12,735 nucleotides of DNA from Gemmatimonadota bacterium (GTDB lineage Bacteria > Gemmatimonadota > Gemmatimonadetes > Palauibacterales > Palauibacteraceae), in the NCBI GenBank assembly GCA_023554435.1, contig JAMJQV010000200.1, positions 1 to 12,735 on the forward strand, written 5' to 3'. Below the pieces are notes generated by a model. It did not search any database and had not been told where the DNA came from. It was given only the letters and a program-made list of their open reading frames with translations. The translations under genes were made by a program, and so were the position numbers. Of the stretch, positions 1-8,527 are shown piece by piece. The number at the start of each line of letters is the position of its first letter. The stretch's first letter is position 1.

Positions 1-630
1 GTTGGCGTCGCCGAACGTGAGAGTCGCGGACGCCTGCCCGTTGGCTCCGGTCGTCGCCACGGCCGGATCTACGGCCGCACCCGTCCCGGCGGACTGGGTC
101 ACCGTGAACGTCACCTCCAGGCCCGGAACCGGAACTCCACCCGTGCCGACAGCCCTCACGACGAGCGGCTGTCCGGCGGCCTGCCCGGCGAGCCCGACCT
201 GACCGTCTCCCGACACGACGGAAAGCGCGCCGGACGCCGTGGCCTCGACAGAGAACGTGGAAGAAGATCCCGTGACCGACGAGCGTACCTCGTACGTCCC
301 CGCTGCGTCGCCCAGCGTAAACGAGACCGATGCGCGCCCGTCCGTTCCCGTCGCCGTGCTGCTGGAACTCAGGCTCGAGTTCGGACCGGCGGCCGATGCC
401 AGCGACCAGGTCACGGTCGTCCCGCTTACCGGATCCCCGTTCTGATCCTCGACCAATACGGTGAGAGGCGCCGGTAGGGCGACGCCGATGGCGCCGACCT
501 GACCGTCTCCCGACACGATGCTGAGCGTCAGCGTCGTCCCGGGGCCGGGGTCGCTGGGATTGCTATCGCCACAGCCGACGAACGCCGCCGACACCAGGAG
601 GGCCAGGGCGCCTGTGCGCAGTCTCGTCAT
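1..630 (-). CDS. Secreted lipoprotein with tandem bacterial Ig-like (Big-1 type) domains, C-terminus beyond the window
   Basis: The frame is open for all 210 codons from an ATG at 630 to the window edge, so only the N-terminal part is present. Residues 1-20 look like a lipoprotein signal: MTRLR, a hydrophobic stretch, then a lipobox-like FVGC with Cys20, followed by a Ser/Pro/Gly/Asp-rich linker. Two Ig-like units follow. Both open with VSGDGQVG, at residues 39-46 and 139-146, exactly 100 residues apart. They carry the usual Big-1 features (EDQNGDPVSGTTVTW at 61-75; TGTDGRASVSFTLGDAAGTY at 94-113). Such domains stack in surface or periplasmic proteins; no catalytic domain is visible, so the specific role is unknown. 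A GGAG lies 10 bases before the ATG. The gene follows mgtE on the same strand after a 260-bp gap and probably has its own promoter. The domain call is firm; the lipobox has Phe at -3, which is slightly atypical. Confidence 0.8.
   Translation of the reverse strand, partial: MTRLRTGALALLVSAAFVGCGDSNPSDPGPGTTLTLSIVSGDGQVGAIGVALPAPLTVLVEDQNGDPVSGTTVTWSLASAAGPNSSLSSSSTATGTDGRASVSFTLGDAAGTYEVRSSVTGSSSTFSVEATASGALSVVSGDGQVGLAGQAAGQPLVVRAVGTGGVPVPGLEVTFTVTQSAGTGAAVDPAVATTGANGQASATLTFGDAN
194..218. repeat. 25-bp direct repeat, copy 1 (Ig-like domain 2 start)
   Basis: This 25-base stretch is identical to 494-518, exactly 300 bp away, and encodes the SGDGQVG start of the second Ig-like unit. It is the most conserved part of otherwise diverged domain repeats. 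Confidence 0.85.
494..518. repeat. 25-bp direct repeat, copy 2 (Ig-like domain 1 start)
   Basis: Identical to 194-218 over 25 bases. It encodes the same SGDGQVG turn at the start of the first Ig-like unit of the lipoprotein. Confidence 0.85.
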
Positions 631-890
631 GGGGTATCCACTCCAAATATCTGTTGGGCGCCGGGCGGTCACCATGGCCCGGATGCACGTAATCGGGTCC
701 CAACCGGGCAATATCGGTGCCGTCGGTCGCCTGCGACGCCGGGCGCCTGAATACACTCACTGTGCGGGCTAGAACACGCGAATCTTCAGGGGGTTCCCGC
801 ATCGCCCACACGCTGCGGGCCATCGTCGTCCGTCGCTTTTTGCACGGTCCCAATGCCGACGTCCCGATGACACCCGGGGGGCGCCCGCGG
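631..890. other. Intergenic gap between mgtE and the lipoprotein gene
   Basis: This is the largest non-coding stretch in the window (260 bp). It should hold the end of the long operon and the promoter of the lipoprotein. I see only weak structure: an imperfectly placed inverted repeat (CCCGCA at 796-801 with TGCGGG at 814-819, 12-base loop) and a 12-bp dyad GTCGC-CT-GCGAC at 726-737. Neither has the T-run of an intrinsic terminator, and no convincing -35/-10 pair stands out. No tRNA or small gene was recognised. Confidence 0.5.
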
Positions 891-2249
891 TCACATCAGG
901 ACGGCTGTCGCGAGGCCGAGGAGGAGGAAGAAGCCCCACAGATCGGTGAGCGTGGTAACGAAGGGAGAAGAGGCCACGGCGGGGTCCACGCCGATTCGCT
1001 CGAGGAAGATCGGGATGAAGGCGCCTGCGAACGAGGCGATCACGAGGCTGCCCCACATCGCGAGGAGAACGACGACGCCGAACATGATTCCGGCGTCGGT
1101 GAACAGAAGTCCCAGCACCGCCGCGAGGACTCCGATCACGAGTCCGTTCACCAGCCCGACGACGAGTTCCTTCCAGATCACCCCCAGGCGCTCCCCCACG
1201 GTCTCTTCCGAGAGGGCGATACGACGGATCGTGACGGCCAGGGCCTGGGTACCGGCGTTGCCGCCCACGCCAGCGATGACCGGCATGGCCACGGCCAGCA
1301 GGGCCATCGCCTCGATGGTGCTCTGGTACACAAACACCACCGATGAGGCTACCACGGCGGTGACCACGCTGAGAATCAGCCAGGGCAGACGGCTCCTGAT
1401 CGCGTCGCCTGTCGTGCCCCGCACCTCTTCCTCGTCGGACACGGCGGCGAACCGGAAGATATCCTCTGTAGCCTCTGCCTCGACCACGTCGATCACGTCA
1501 TCGAAGGTGATGCGGCCCACCAGGCGCCCGAGCGCATCGACCACACCGAGCGAAGCGAGGTTGTAGCGGGAAAGGGTCTTCCCGACTTCCTCCTGGTCGG
1601 TATCGACGGTGACGACGGCGGGCGGCTCCTCGGTGAGGTCGGCGATCGATACCGCCGGGTCTGCGATGACCAGGTCCCGGAGCGCGACCACTCCTCGGAA
1701 CGTGCCGTCCGGGTCTACCACGAAGATCGTGTAGAAGTCGAAGTCCTCGTGAGCCTGCCTCCGGATTTCGGCAATCGCCTCACCGGCGGTGAGCTGCGTC
1801 GACACGGAGAGCACCTCCCGGGTCATCAGCCCACCGGCTGATTCCTCCGGAAAAGTCAGAAGCTCTTCGATCTCCGCCGCTTCTTCGTCCGGCACGGCCG
1901 CCAGGACCCGGGCCTGCTGCTCGGGCTCCAGGTCGCCGATGACGTCGGCGGCATCATCGTCCGCCATTTCGTGGACGATCTCTGCGGTGCGCTCCGGCTC
2001 GAGCTGAAGCAGCAGCTCCCCCGGACGTTCGACTTCCTCCATCTCGGCGAGCGCATCCGCCGCCAGGTCCGAGGGCAGGTGCTGAAACAGCGCGAGCCGT
2101 TCCTCGTCCTCCAGGTGCTCGACGAGGTCGGCCAGGTCACTCGCGTGCACGCCCTGAAGGGTTTTTCGCAGAACTTCGTACTCGCGGGCCTCGAGAAGAC
2201 CGAGCACCTGCTCCAGCACCTGTTCCATCTGGTCGGTCTTGTCGCTCAT
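891..2249 (-). CDS. mgtE: MgtE-family magnesium channel/transporter
   Basis: This 452-residue protein has the full MgtE architecture. The acidic helical N domain covers about 1-135 (many Asp/Glu, for example MADDDAADVIGDLEPEQ) and ends in the family signature EESAGGLMT at 136-144. A CBS pair follows (about 139-258), then a linker helix with ATEDIFRFAAV, and a membrane domain from about 286 to the end. The pore motifs are intact: MPVIAGVGGNAGTQ at 322-335 and DPAVASSPFVTTLTD at 422-436, where the last Asp matches the pore Asp known from Thermus MgtE. In the family, the cytosolic N and CBS domains bind Mg2+ and close the channel when internal Mg2+ is high. The ATG overlaps the DUF502 stop (ATGA, 2246-2249), so translation is probably coupled. 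This appears to be the last gene of the long minus-strand operon. Confidence 0.97.
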   Translation of the reverse strand: MSDKTDQMEQVLEQVLGLLEAREYEVLRKTLQGVHASDLADLVEHLEDEERLALFQHLPSDLAADALAEMEEVERPGELLLQLEPERTAEIVHEMADDDAADVIGDLEPEQQARVLAAVPDEEAAEIEELLTFPEESAGGLMTREVLSVSTQLTAGEAIAEIRRQAHEDFDFYTIFVVDPDGTFRGVVALRDLVIADPAVSIADLTEEPPAVVTVDTDQEEVGKTLSRYNLASLGVVDALGRLVGRITFDDVIDVVEAEATEDIFRFAAVSDEEEVRGTTGDAIRSRLPWLILSVVTAVVASSVVFVYQSTIEAMALLAVAMPVIAGVGGNAGTQALAVTIRRIALSEETVGERLGVIWKELVVGLVNGLVIGVLAAVLGLLFTDAGIMFGVVVLLAMWGSLVIASFAGAFIPIFLERIGVDPAVASSPFVTTLTDLWGFFLLLGLATAVLM

Positions 2250-2872
2250 CGGTCGTCCAACGAAGGTTGCGCCCCGGCCGACTCAGGTACGGCCATCCCG
2301 GCGGACAGGATCACCTTGAATCCCTCCTCCACCGTCATGTCCAGCCTGTGTACACGGCTGCGCGGGACGAACAGCAGGAAACCCGAAGTCGGATTCGGCA
2401 CCGTCGGAACGAATACCGCGACCGAGGGCTCCCCGATCACGTCTTCCACCTCGCGGGCCGCATCCGCCGTTTCGAATGCCAGCGTATGAGATCCGGGTGA
2501 AGGATACTCGATCACGGCACAGTGCCGGAAGAGCTTCTGGTCACGGGTCAGGACGGCTTCGAACACATGTGAGGAAGCGCTGTAGAGTCTGCGCGCAACC
2601 GGCACCCGGTTCGCCACCGAGTTCCAGGCTCGAAGCGCCCGTCTGCCCATCGCCTTCTGCGAAGCCCAGCCTACGACGATCAGGAGCACCAGGAGGGCCA
2701 CGACCCCCAGTCCGCGAGGCTCGAAGCCGTAGATCTGGGGAAGATGCCGGCCGATGATGGGATCCACCTTCAGGAACAGCCACGAAAGGACCCACACCGT
2801 GACGCCGATCGGCGCGATCACGATCAGTCCCGTCACGAGGTATCGTCTGAGACGCTGTCCGATCCGCTGCAT
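2246..2872 (-). CDS. DUF502 family membrane protein
   Basis: The 208-residue protein has two predicted membrane segments, at about 12-33 and 54-71, and then a soluble region. It matches the DUF502 family by its signature blocks: RVPVARRLYSASSHVFEAV at about 89-107 and the conserved loop VFVPTVPNPTSGFLLFVP at 153-170. The biochemical function of the family is not established, although members are widespread and sit in the inner membrane. The start ATG lies 42 bp after the ybeY stop without a strong ribosome-binding site. The stop overlaps the mgtE start by 4 bp. The tight link to mgtE may hint at an ion or envelope role, but that is only inference. Confidence 0.92.
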   Translation of the reverse strand: MQRIGQRLRRYLVTGLIVIAPIGVTVWVLSWLFLKVDPIIGRHLPQIYGFEPRGLGVVALLVLLIVVGWASQKAMGRRALRAWNSVANRVPVARRLYSASSHVFEAVLTRDQKLFRHCAVIEYPSPGSHTLAFETADAAREVEDVIGEPSVAVFVPTVPNPTSGFLLFVPRSRVHRLDMTVEEGFKVILSAGMAVPESAGAQPSLDDR

Positions 2873-2914
2873 GGCGGCTGCCTGCTCTCGTTGCCGGATT
2901 CGTGTGCTCTAAGG

Positions 2915-3352
2915 CTAGCCGCCCACGATGGATCGGAGCAACTCCTCCTGCAGCGTGAACATCGGTGCGGTCTCCCTCCCGGGGCCTTCGGGGTGATCCA
3001 GGCCAGCGACGTGAAGAGACCCGTGCACGACCAGCCTCAGGATCTCGTTCTGCTCGATTTCGCCGTGCACGGCAGCGTTTGCAGCAGCGACCTCGGGGGA
3101 AATGTAGACATCGCCCATCAGGCTACCGCCCTCACCCAGATCGAACGCGATCACGTCCGTAGACCGGTCGCGTTCGAGATAGTCGCGATTGAGGATGCGG
3201 ATCTCGGCCACCGGGACAAACGTGTACGACACCTCTCCGTCGCCCTTCCCCTGTGACTCGAACGCGGCCAGCGCGGCCCGTCTCAAGGTCGGTTCGAAGT
3301 CCTCGAGGCCGGGCCATTCCCCGAGCCGGTTGAAGTGCAGGTCCAGTGGCAT
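2915..3352 (-). CDS. ybeY: Endoribonuclease YbeY (16S rRNA maturation)
   Basis: YbeY is a zinc metallo-endoribonuclease involved in 16S rRNA 3'-end maturation and ribosome quality control. The zinc motif H-x3-H-x5-H is complete in HGSLHVAGLDH, with His110, His114 and His120. The preceding family block is also present (LNRDYLERDRSTDVIAFDL, about 54-72, then GDVYISPEVA). The length is 145 residues, normal for the family. I chose the ATG at 3352 because its MPLDLHFNR start matches YbeY homologues. The frame runs on to an ATG at 3409, but that adds an Arg/Pro-rich tail overlapping the upstream gene. The gap to the PgpH-type gene is 16 bp, with no strong Shine-Dalgarno. The neighbouring phoH is a classic YbeY partner. 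Confidence 0.96.
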   Translation of the reverse strand: MPLDLHFNRLGEWPGLEDFEPTLRRAALAAFESQGKGDGEVSYTFVPVAEIRILNRDYLERDRSTDVIAFDLGEGGSLMGDVYISPEVAAANAAVHGEIEQNEILRLVVHGSLHVAGLDHPEGPGRETAPMFTLQEELLRSIVGG

Positions 3353-3368
3353 GGCAGACCGCGACGGA

Positions 3369-5669
3369 TCAGGCCGGCGTCGCGCCGGCCCCCGGTCCGT
3401 CCTCCTCATCCGCCACCACCGGAGGCTTGGCCACGGCCTGAATCCCCGACGGATACTCGATCCGGCGATGGTACATGCCGATCAGGACTCGCGCGAACTC
3501 GGCTTTCGCGATCTCCAGGTCCCGCAACGTAAGTGGGCACTGGTCCAACTGGTTCTCGGCGATTCGGGCGTTGACCAGGTGGTCGATCGTGGCGCGAATC
3601 TTGTCCGGCGTCGGGTCCTGGAGAACACGGGTCGCCGATTCGATCGCATCGGCCAGCATGACGACGGCGGTCTCCCGGCTCTGGGGCTTGGGACCCGGGT
3701 AGGCGAAGTCGGAAGGGTCAAGATCGAGATCCGGCTCTGTTTCACGCGCCTTGTCCAGGAAGAACGAGATCATCGTCGTGCCGTGGTGCTCCCGGATGAA
3801 GTCGTGGATCACACGGGGCAAGCGGTGTTCGGACGCGAGGCGGAGCCCTTCCTTCACATGATCCCTGATGATCGCGGCGCTGCGACGCGGGGGCAGACGG
3901 TCGTGCGGGTTCCGGCCGCGCGGCTGGTTCTCTACGAAGAACTGCGGGTTCGCCATCTTGCCGATGTCGTGGTAGTAGACACCGGCCCTCACGAGCAGCG
4001 GGTTCGCCCCGATTCCCAGGCATGCGGCCTCGGCCAGGTTCGCCACATTGATGGAGTGAGCGTAGGTGCCGGGCGCCTCGCGGGAGAGTTCGCGGAGCAG
4101 CGGGGCGTTGAGGTCGCTCAGCTCCAGGAGCGTCTGATCCGTGCTGACACCCGTCAGCTTCTCGAGGGCCGGGATCAGCGCGGCCACCGCGAGCACCGTG
4201 CACAGCGTGGCGCTGACACCCCCCCAGAACAGGGCCTGAAGGATCTCCCGCACCGGCAGCGAGCGGAGAAGAACGATCGCCACGCCGGCCATGAAGTAGG
4301 CACCACAGATCAAGGCGATGAGCACCCAGCTGTGGCTGCGTCTGCGTACCCGCCGGATCCCGAGAGCTCCGGCGCCGCCAGCCGCGATCATCTTGAACGG
4401 AACGCTAACCGCCGCGAGCGCGAACACCGCCTCACCAAGCAGGACGATCTGCCCCCCGACAACGGCCGCGACCACGGCCACGGCTACGAAAGCAATGAGC
4501 CCGTCGTACAGCGCGCCCACCAGGAGAGCGAGCAACGCGATCGGAATGAGCTCCGATGGATACCCGGCCTGCTGAATCAGGCTGGCTGACACCATGACCA
4601 GCGCCACCAGCCCCATGACGATCAGGTACGCGCGCACGTCCCGGTAGATCGCCGGCCTGAACATCAGGATCACGGCCGCCAGCAGTGCGATGAGGATCCC
4701 CGTGTACAGGATGCTCCCGGCGTCGGCCAGGCGGCGGCTCGTGCTTCCGGCCAGTCCCCTGCTCACCAGTTCGGCGTTGTACGCGCCCAACCGATGCAGG
4801 TCACGGCCTCCCACGCGCTCGTGAGCCGTCACTATGCGCTCGCCTTCGAGGATCACGTCCGACACCGTATCGACGGCCGCCCGGGCCTGCTCGCGGGCCG
4901 TCCGCGTCGCCAGGTCGTCCGGAAGCAGAGTCGGTTTCCGGAAACGGATCAGCAGTGTCGAGTAGACCTGAAATCCATCGACGGAAACGTCCTGCGGGGC
5001 GTAGACGAGCGCGTCCTCGTGGAACCGATTCAGCGTGGTGATGGAGTCCCTCGACACAATCCGGTCCGTCTCGCCGCGTACGCTCACGTATCCCGACTGC
5101 CCACCGGAATCCAGCAGCGCCGCCACGCCGTCCGGCAGCAGCGTCCGGAACGCCGTCTCGATCGAACTGCGCAGAGATGCCCTCCGAACCGGATCGGCCA
5201 GGTAGTCGAGCTGGGCGTCGGTCACCGTCAGGCCGTTCGATCTGAGAAAGTCGCGCGCGGCCTGGCGATCCGTGGATTCCGGAGTCGATCCGAACACGGA
5301 ATCGGCTTGCTCGAAAAACCGCCCCACGTTTGCCAGTGCCGTGTCCGCGGCGGCGACGTCCAGGATGTAGACCTGCAGCACTACCCGTTCGGCATCCTCC
5401 CGCTCTCGCGCCAACTGGTCCGGGCGCTTCGGCACCGCGAATTCGAACGCGGCGATCACGTCCTCCGTGGCGACCGCGCCCTCCTGAACGTCCACGGTTT
5501 CCGGAAGGGTGTGGCTCCGGAACAGGAGTGGAACCGCGACCGCGATCGCCACCACGACGAATACGCGGAAGCCGTGGTGGAACAGCTGGTCGCGCCAGCC
5601 TTCGCCAGGCCGTCGGTCGATCGCGCGAGCCGCGTCGCGCCACGTCTCCCGGAACCGGGCCGCACTCAT
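3369..5669 (-). CDS. PgpH-type 7TM-HD phosphodiesterase (probable c-di-AMP hydrolase)
   Basis: The 766-residue protein has the complete PgpH/YqfF layout. A first membrane helix (about 34-50) is followed by a large extracytoplasmic domain (about 51-320), a seven-helix membrane block (about 322-502), and a cytosolic HD domain. The linker motif LEKLTGVSTDQTLLELSDLN is typical. HD residues are intact: His538 in YAHSINVANLAEAA, and His567-Asp568 in YYHDIGK, followed by NPHDRLPPRRSA and FIREHHGTTMISFF. In PgpH of Listeria and relatives this domain cleaves the signal dinucleotide c-di-AMP to pApA; that substrate is assigned here by family. In the common PGTYHHS motif the first His is Ala (PGTYAHS), but the metal-binding His is kept. 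The C-terminus ends in a short Asp/Glu/Gly/Pro tail. The start overlaps the phoH stop as ATGA (5666-5669). Confidence 0.94.
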   Translation of the reverse strand: MSAARFRETWRDAARAIDRRPGEGWRDQLFHHGFRVFVVVAIAVAVPLLFRSHTLPETVDVQEGAVATEDVIAAFEFAVPKRPDQLAREREDAERVVLQVYILDVAAADTALANVGRFFEQADSVFGSTPESTDRQAARDFLRSNGLTVTDAQLDYLADPVRRASLRSSIETAFRTLLPDGVAALLDSGGQSGYVSVRGETDRIVSRDSITTLNRFHEDALVYAPQDVSVDGFQVYSTLLIRFRKPTLLPDDLATRTAREQARAAVDTVSDVILEGERIVTAHERVGGRDLHRLGAYNAELVSRGLAGSTSRRLADAGSILYTGILIALLAAVILMFRPAIYRDVRAYLIVMGLVALVMVSASLIQQAGYPSELIPIALLALLVGALYDGLIAFVAVAVVAAVVGGQIVLLGEAVFALAAVSVPFKMIAAGGAGALGIRRVRRRSHSWVLIALICGAYFMAGVAIVLLRSLPVREILQALFWGGVSATLCTVLAVAALIPALEKLTGVSTDQTLLELSDLNAPLLRELSREAPGTYAHSINVANLAEAACLGIGANPLLVRAGVYYHDIGKMANPQFFVENQPRGRNPHDRLPPRRSAAIIRDHVKEGLRLASEHRLPRVIHDFIREHHGTTMISFFLDKARETEPDLDLDPSDFAYPGPKPQSRETAVVMLADAIESATRVLQDPTPDKIRATIDHLVNARIAENQLDQCPLTLRDLEIAKAEFARVLIGMYHRRIEYPSGIQAVAKPPVVADEEDGPGAGATPA

Positions 5670-6676
5670 TCGGCCTGCCTGGTTTCGTTGTCGTGATTCG
5701 CGTACGCCCGAATGATCTCCTTCACCAGTCGGTGCCTGACGACATCCGATTCGCTCAAGTACACGAAGTCGATCCCGTCTACGGACTTCAGGATCTGCTC
5801 GATTTCCAGCAAGCCGGACTCCTGCGCGCGAGGGAGATCGATCTGGGTCTTGTCGCCCGTGATCACCGTCCGCGAGTTCAGACCGAGGCGGGTAAGGAAC
5901 ATCTTCATCTGGGCCGTCGTCGCGTTCTGCGCCTCATCCAGAATCAGGAAGGCATCCGAGAGGGTTCGCCCGCGCATGTAGGCCAGGGGTGCGATCTCGA
6001 TCGTGCGCTCCTCGATCGCGCGGCGCATCCGATCCGCCGGAAGCATGTCCTCGAGCGCGTCGTACAGCGGCCTCAGGTAGGGATCCACCTTGTCGCGAAT
6101 GTCTCCGGGAAGGAAGCCCAGCGCCTCGCCCGCCTCCACTGCGGGACGCGTCAGGATGATCCGGCGTACGCGCTTCCGGGCCAGGGCATCGACAGCCATC
6201 GCCACGCCCAGATAGGTCTTCCCGGTCCCTGCGGGGCCGATTCCGACCACGATGTCGTTCCTTCGTATTGCAGACAGGTATTCCTTTTGACCCTTAGACT
6301 TAGGGCGAATGACCTTACGTGCTCCCGGAAGTGCTACGACCTCCTCATCGGACTCTGGAACCGGAGTCAGCGGCTCCTTCTCAGCCTCGGCGAAGAAGCG
6401 CTCCACGTCGGCCAGATCGAAGGAGCGGGTGAGCTGGGCCATGCGGACCATTCTCTGAGCGACCGGCGTGCAGCGCTCCACGGCCTCGACGTCTCCCGAA
6501 AGAATCAACTGGTCGTTGCGGAGAATGACCCGGAGGTCGCCCAGTCGGGCCAATGCCTTCAGGTGAACGTCGTTCACGCCCGCCAGGAGCAACTCGTCAG
6601 CCCCCTCGGCCGAGAGGCGGTGCTGGATCACCGGTGCATCCAGCGAACGCGAGCTCGCAGCGTCGGAATCACTCAT
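5666..6676 (-). CDS. PhoH-like ATPase (YbeZ type)
   Basis: This is a 336-residue P-loop ATPase of the PhoH family. An N-terminal region of about 120 residues, with a possible nucleic-acid-binding fold (about 25-80), precedes the ATPase domain. Walker A is GPAGTGKT at 147-154 and Walker B is LILDEAQN at 244-251, followed by MKMFLTRLG and ITGDKTQIDLP, all hallmarks of the family. PhoH proteins are thought to act in RNA metabolism and often sit beside ybeY, as here with one gene between. I chose the ATG at 6676, which overlaps the aspS stop by 8 bp; an in-frame TTG at 6685 would add only three residues. Neither has a clear Shine-Dalgarno, consistent with coupling to aspS translation. Confidence 0.95.
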   Translation of the reverse strand: MSDSDAASSRSLDAPVIQHRLSAEGADELLLAGVNDVHLKALARLGDLRVILRNDQLILSGDVEAVERCTPVAQRMVRMAQLTRSFDLADVERFFAEAEKEPLTPVPESDEEVVALPGARKVIRPKSKGQKEYLSAIRRNDIVVGIGPAGTGKTYLGVAMAVDALARKRVRRIILTRPAVEAGEALGFLPGDIRDKVDPYLRPLYDALEDMLPADRMRRAIEERTIEIAPLAYMRGRTLSDAFLILDEAQNATTAQMKMFLTRLGLNSRTVITGDKTQIDLPRAQESGLLEIEQILKSVDGIDFVYLSESDVVRHRLVKEIIRAYANHDNETRQAE

Positions 6677-8495
6677 CGGCTGCAACCCGCTTTGCGGCCA
6701 GCCGGATGCCCAGGTCCGCCAGCAACTCGTCGTCCACCCCTGAGGGGGCTCCCTCCATCAGTCCCCGGGCGGCCGTCGTCTTCGGAAACGCGATCACGTC
6801 CCTGAGCGATGACACGTTCACCATCAGAGCCACGAGTCGATCCAGACCGAGGGCGAAACCTCCATGCGGTGGAACGCCATACCGAAAAGCCTCCAGCAGG
6901 AATCCAAACCGGGCGTCCACCTGTTCCGGCGTCATGCCCAACACCTCGAGGATCGCCCTCTGCAGGGCAGGCACGTGGCACCGAATGCTGCCACTGGCCA
7001 ACTCCGTGCCGTTCAGCACGAGGTCGTACGCACGAGATCGCACGGAAAACGGATCCGCGAGCAGCGCATCGGGGGTCACGTCTACCGGCATGGTAAACGG
7101 ATGGTGGCTGGCCACAGGAGCCCCGGTCTCGGGGTCGGCCTCGAACAACGGAAAGTCCGTCACCCAGACCCACCTCTCGCCTTCGGCGACGGCCCCCAGC
7201 TCTGCACCAAGCTGACGTCGAAGCACGTCGAGGGCGGGAGAGCTCTCGGAATTCGGTCCGGCCACGAGCACGAGGAGGTCACCCGCTGTGAGTCCGAAAT
7301 CGGATCGGAGGACTGGACCGGTCTCCTCATCGACCGCGCGGGCCGCGGGGCCGGTGAAACCCTCCTCCGTGCACTTCATCCACAGTGCGCCCTTCGCGCC
7401 TGCCTCACGTGCCGCGTCGTTGATCGCATCGAGGCGCGAGCGGGACAGTGACGCTCCACCGGGGACGACGAAGCCTCTGGCCCTTCCACCCGCCGCAATC
7501 GCCCCGTCCAGGATGCCGAAGCCCCGGCCGCCGAGAACGCCCGAGAAGTCCTCGATTTGCCAGTCGATCCGGAGGTCGGGTTTGTCGGTGCCATACGATT
7601 CCGTCGCCTCAGCCCAGGTCATCCGGGGGAACGGCACGGGAATCGTTCGGTCGAGCGTGGAGGAGAACATGTCGACGAGCATGCGCTCGCAGGCGCCGAA
7701 CACATCGTCCTCGGCGACGAAGGCCATCTCGACGTCGATCTGGGTGAACTCCGGCTGACGGTCCGCCCTCAGGTCCTCGTCGCGCAGGCAACGGGCGATC
7801 TGGAAGTACCGATCGAACCCCGCCACCATGAGCAGCTGCTTGTAGAGCTGCGGCGACTGTGGCAGCGCGTAGAACTCACCGTGGTGAATCCGACTCGGAA
7901 CCAGGTAGTCCCGGGCCCCCTCCGGCGTCCGGCGGGTGAGGAAGGGAGTCTCCACTTCCAGGAAGCCCTGCTGAGACAGCGAGGCGCGGGCCGCATTGGT
8001 CGCCAGGTGCCGCACCACGAAGTGCTGCTGCAGCTCAGGCCGTCTCAGGTCGAGTACCCGATGCCGCAGGCGCAATTCCTCGGACGGCAGTTCCTCTTCC
8101 GGCGGGACTGCGACCAGGATCGGGAGCGGGTCGGACGAGGCCAGTACCTCCATCTCCCGGACCCGGATCTCGATCTCTCCCGTCGCCATTTCCGGGTTTA
8201 CGGCTCCCGCGGGCCGCGCTTCCACTTCTCCGCGGATCGAAAGCACGTCTTCGGGATTCAACCTGGCCGCAGCGGCGATGACCTCAGCCGGCGTCCGCTC
8301 CGGCTCGAAGGCGAGCTGCACGAGGCCTGTCCGGTCCCGAAGCAGAACGAATTTCACCCCCCCCTGGTCTCGGCGGCGGTGTACCCAGCCGGCCAGCTGC
8401 ACGGTCTTGCCAGTCCAGCTGGCGTCGATCAGCCCGCAGGCCACGTCTCGATAGCGGGTCGGTCCCGGTTCACCGCGAAAAGTGTCGCGATCCAT
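6669..8495 (-). CDS. aspS: Aspartyl-tRNA synthetase
   Basis: This class II synthetase charges tRNA with aspartate. From the ATG at 8495 it has 608 residues, normal for bacterial AspRS. The anticodon-binding OB fold comes first (VQLAGWVHRRRDQGGV, about 32-47), then the catalytic core with motif 2 as YFQIARCLRDEDLRADRQPEFTQID (about 230-254). The bacterial GAD-type insertion follows, then motif 3 containing ALGLDRL (to residue 554). The conserved tail IAFPKTTAARGLMEGAPS is present. The frame stays open to 8675, but that extension overlaps the VanZ gene and lacks synthetase similarity. The OB fold has Gln44 and Gly97 at the two positions that separate Asp-only from Asp/Asn-charging enzymes. The Gly is the non-discriminating type and the Gln is neither classic state, so specificity is uncertain. 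The gap after the VanZ gene is 32 bp. Confidence 0.97.
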   Translation of the reverse strand: MDRDTFRGEPGPTRYRDVACGLIDASWTGKTVQLAGWVHRRRDQGGVKFVLLRDRTGLVQLAFEPERTPAEVIAAAARLNPEDVLSIRGEVEARPAGAVNPEMATGEIEIRVREMEVLASSDPLPILVAVPPEEELPSEELRLRHRVLDLRRPELQQHFVVRHLATNAARASLSQQGFLEVETPFLTRRTPEGARDYLVPSRIHHGEFYALPQSPQLYKQLLMVAGFDRYFQIARCLRDEDLRADRQPEFTQIDVEMAFVAEDDVFGACERMLVDMFSSTLDRTIPVPFPRMTWAEATESYGTDKPDLRIDWQIEDFSGVLGGRGFGILDGAIAAGGRARGFVVPGGASLSRSRLDAINDAAREAGAKGALWMKCTEEGFTGPAARAVDEETGPVLRSDFGLTAGDLLVLVAGPNSESSPALDVLRRQLGAELGAVAEGERWVWVTDFPLFEADPETGAPVASHHPFTMPVDVTPDALLADPFSVRSRAYDLVLNGTELASGSIRCHVPALQRAILEVLGMTPEQVDARFGFLLEAFRYGVPPHGGFALGLDRLVALMVNVSSLRDVIAFPKTTAARGLMEGAPSGVDDELLADLGIRLAAKRVAADE

Positions 8496-8527
8496 CGTTC
8501 GGCCCGGCTCCACACTTCCCTCTTGAC

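Noticed and set aside
726..737. 12-bp dyad GTCGC-CT-GCGAC as an operator upstream of the lipoprotein gene
   Set aside because: Short palindromes of this size are common by chance in GC-rich DNA, and no promoter elements were found beside it.
796..819. Inverted repeat CCCGCA/TGCGGG as terminator of the long operon
   Set aside because: The stem is only 6 bp with a 12-base loop and no T-run, and it lies about 70 bp past the mgtE stop. Too weak to call.
3189..4589. 466-codon open frame on the plus strand, opposite the PgpH-type gene
   Set aside because: It lies antisense to a gene with complete family motifs, is rich in Arg, His, Gln and Asp, and shows no domain. It is typical of mirror frames in GC-rich DNA.
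5330..6805. 491-codon open frame on the plus strand across the phoH/pgpH region
   Set aside because: It runs opposite several confirmed genes, and its composition (Arg/Pro/Gly-rich start) resembles no protein. Treated as a shadow frame.
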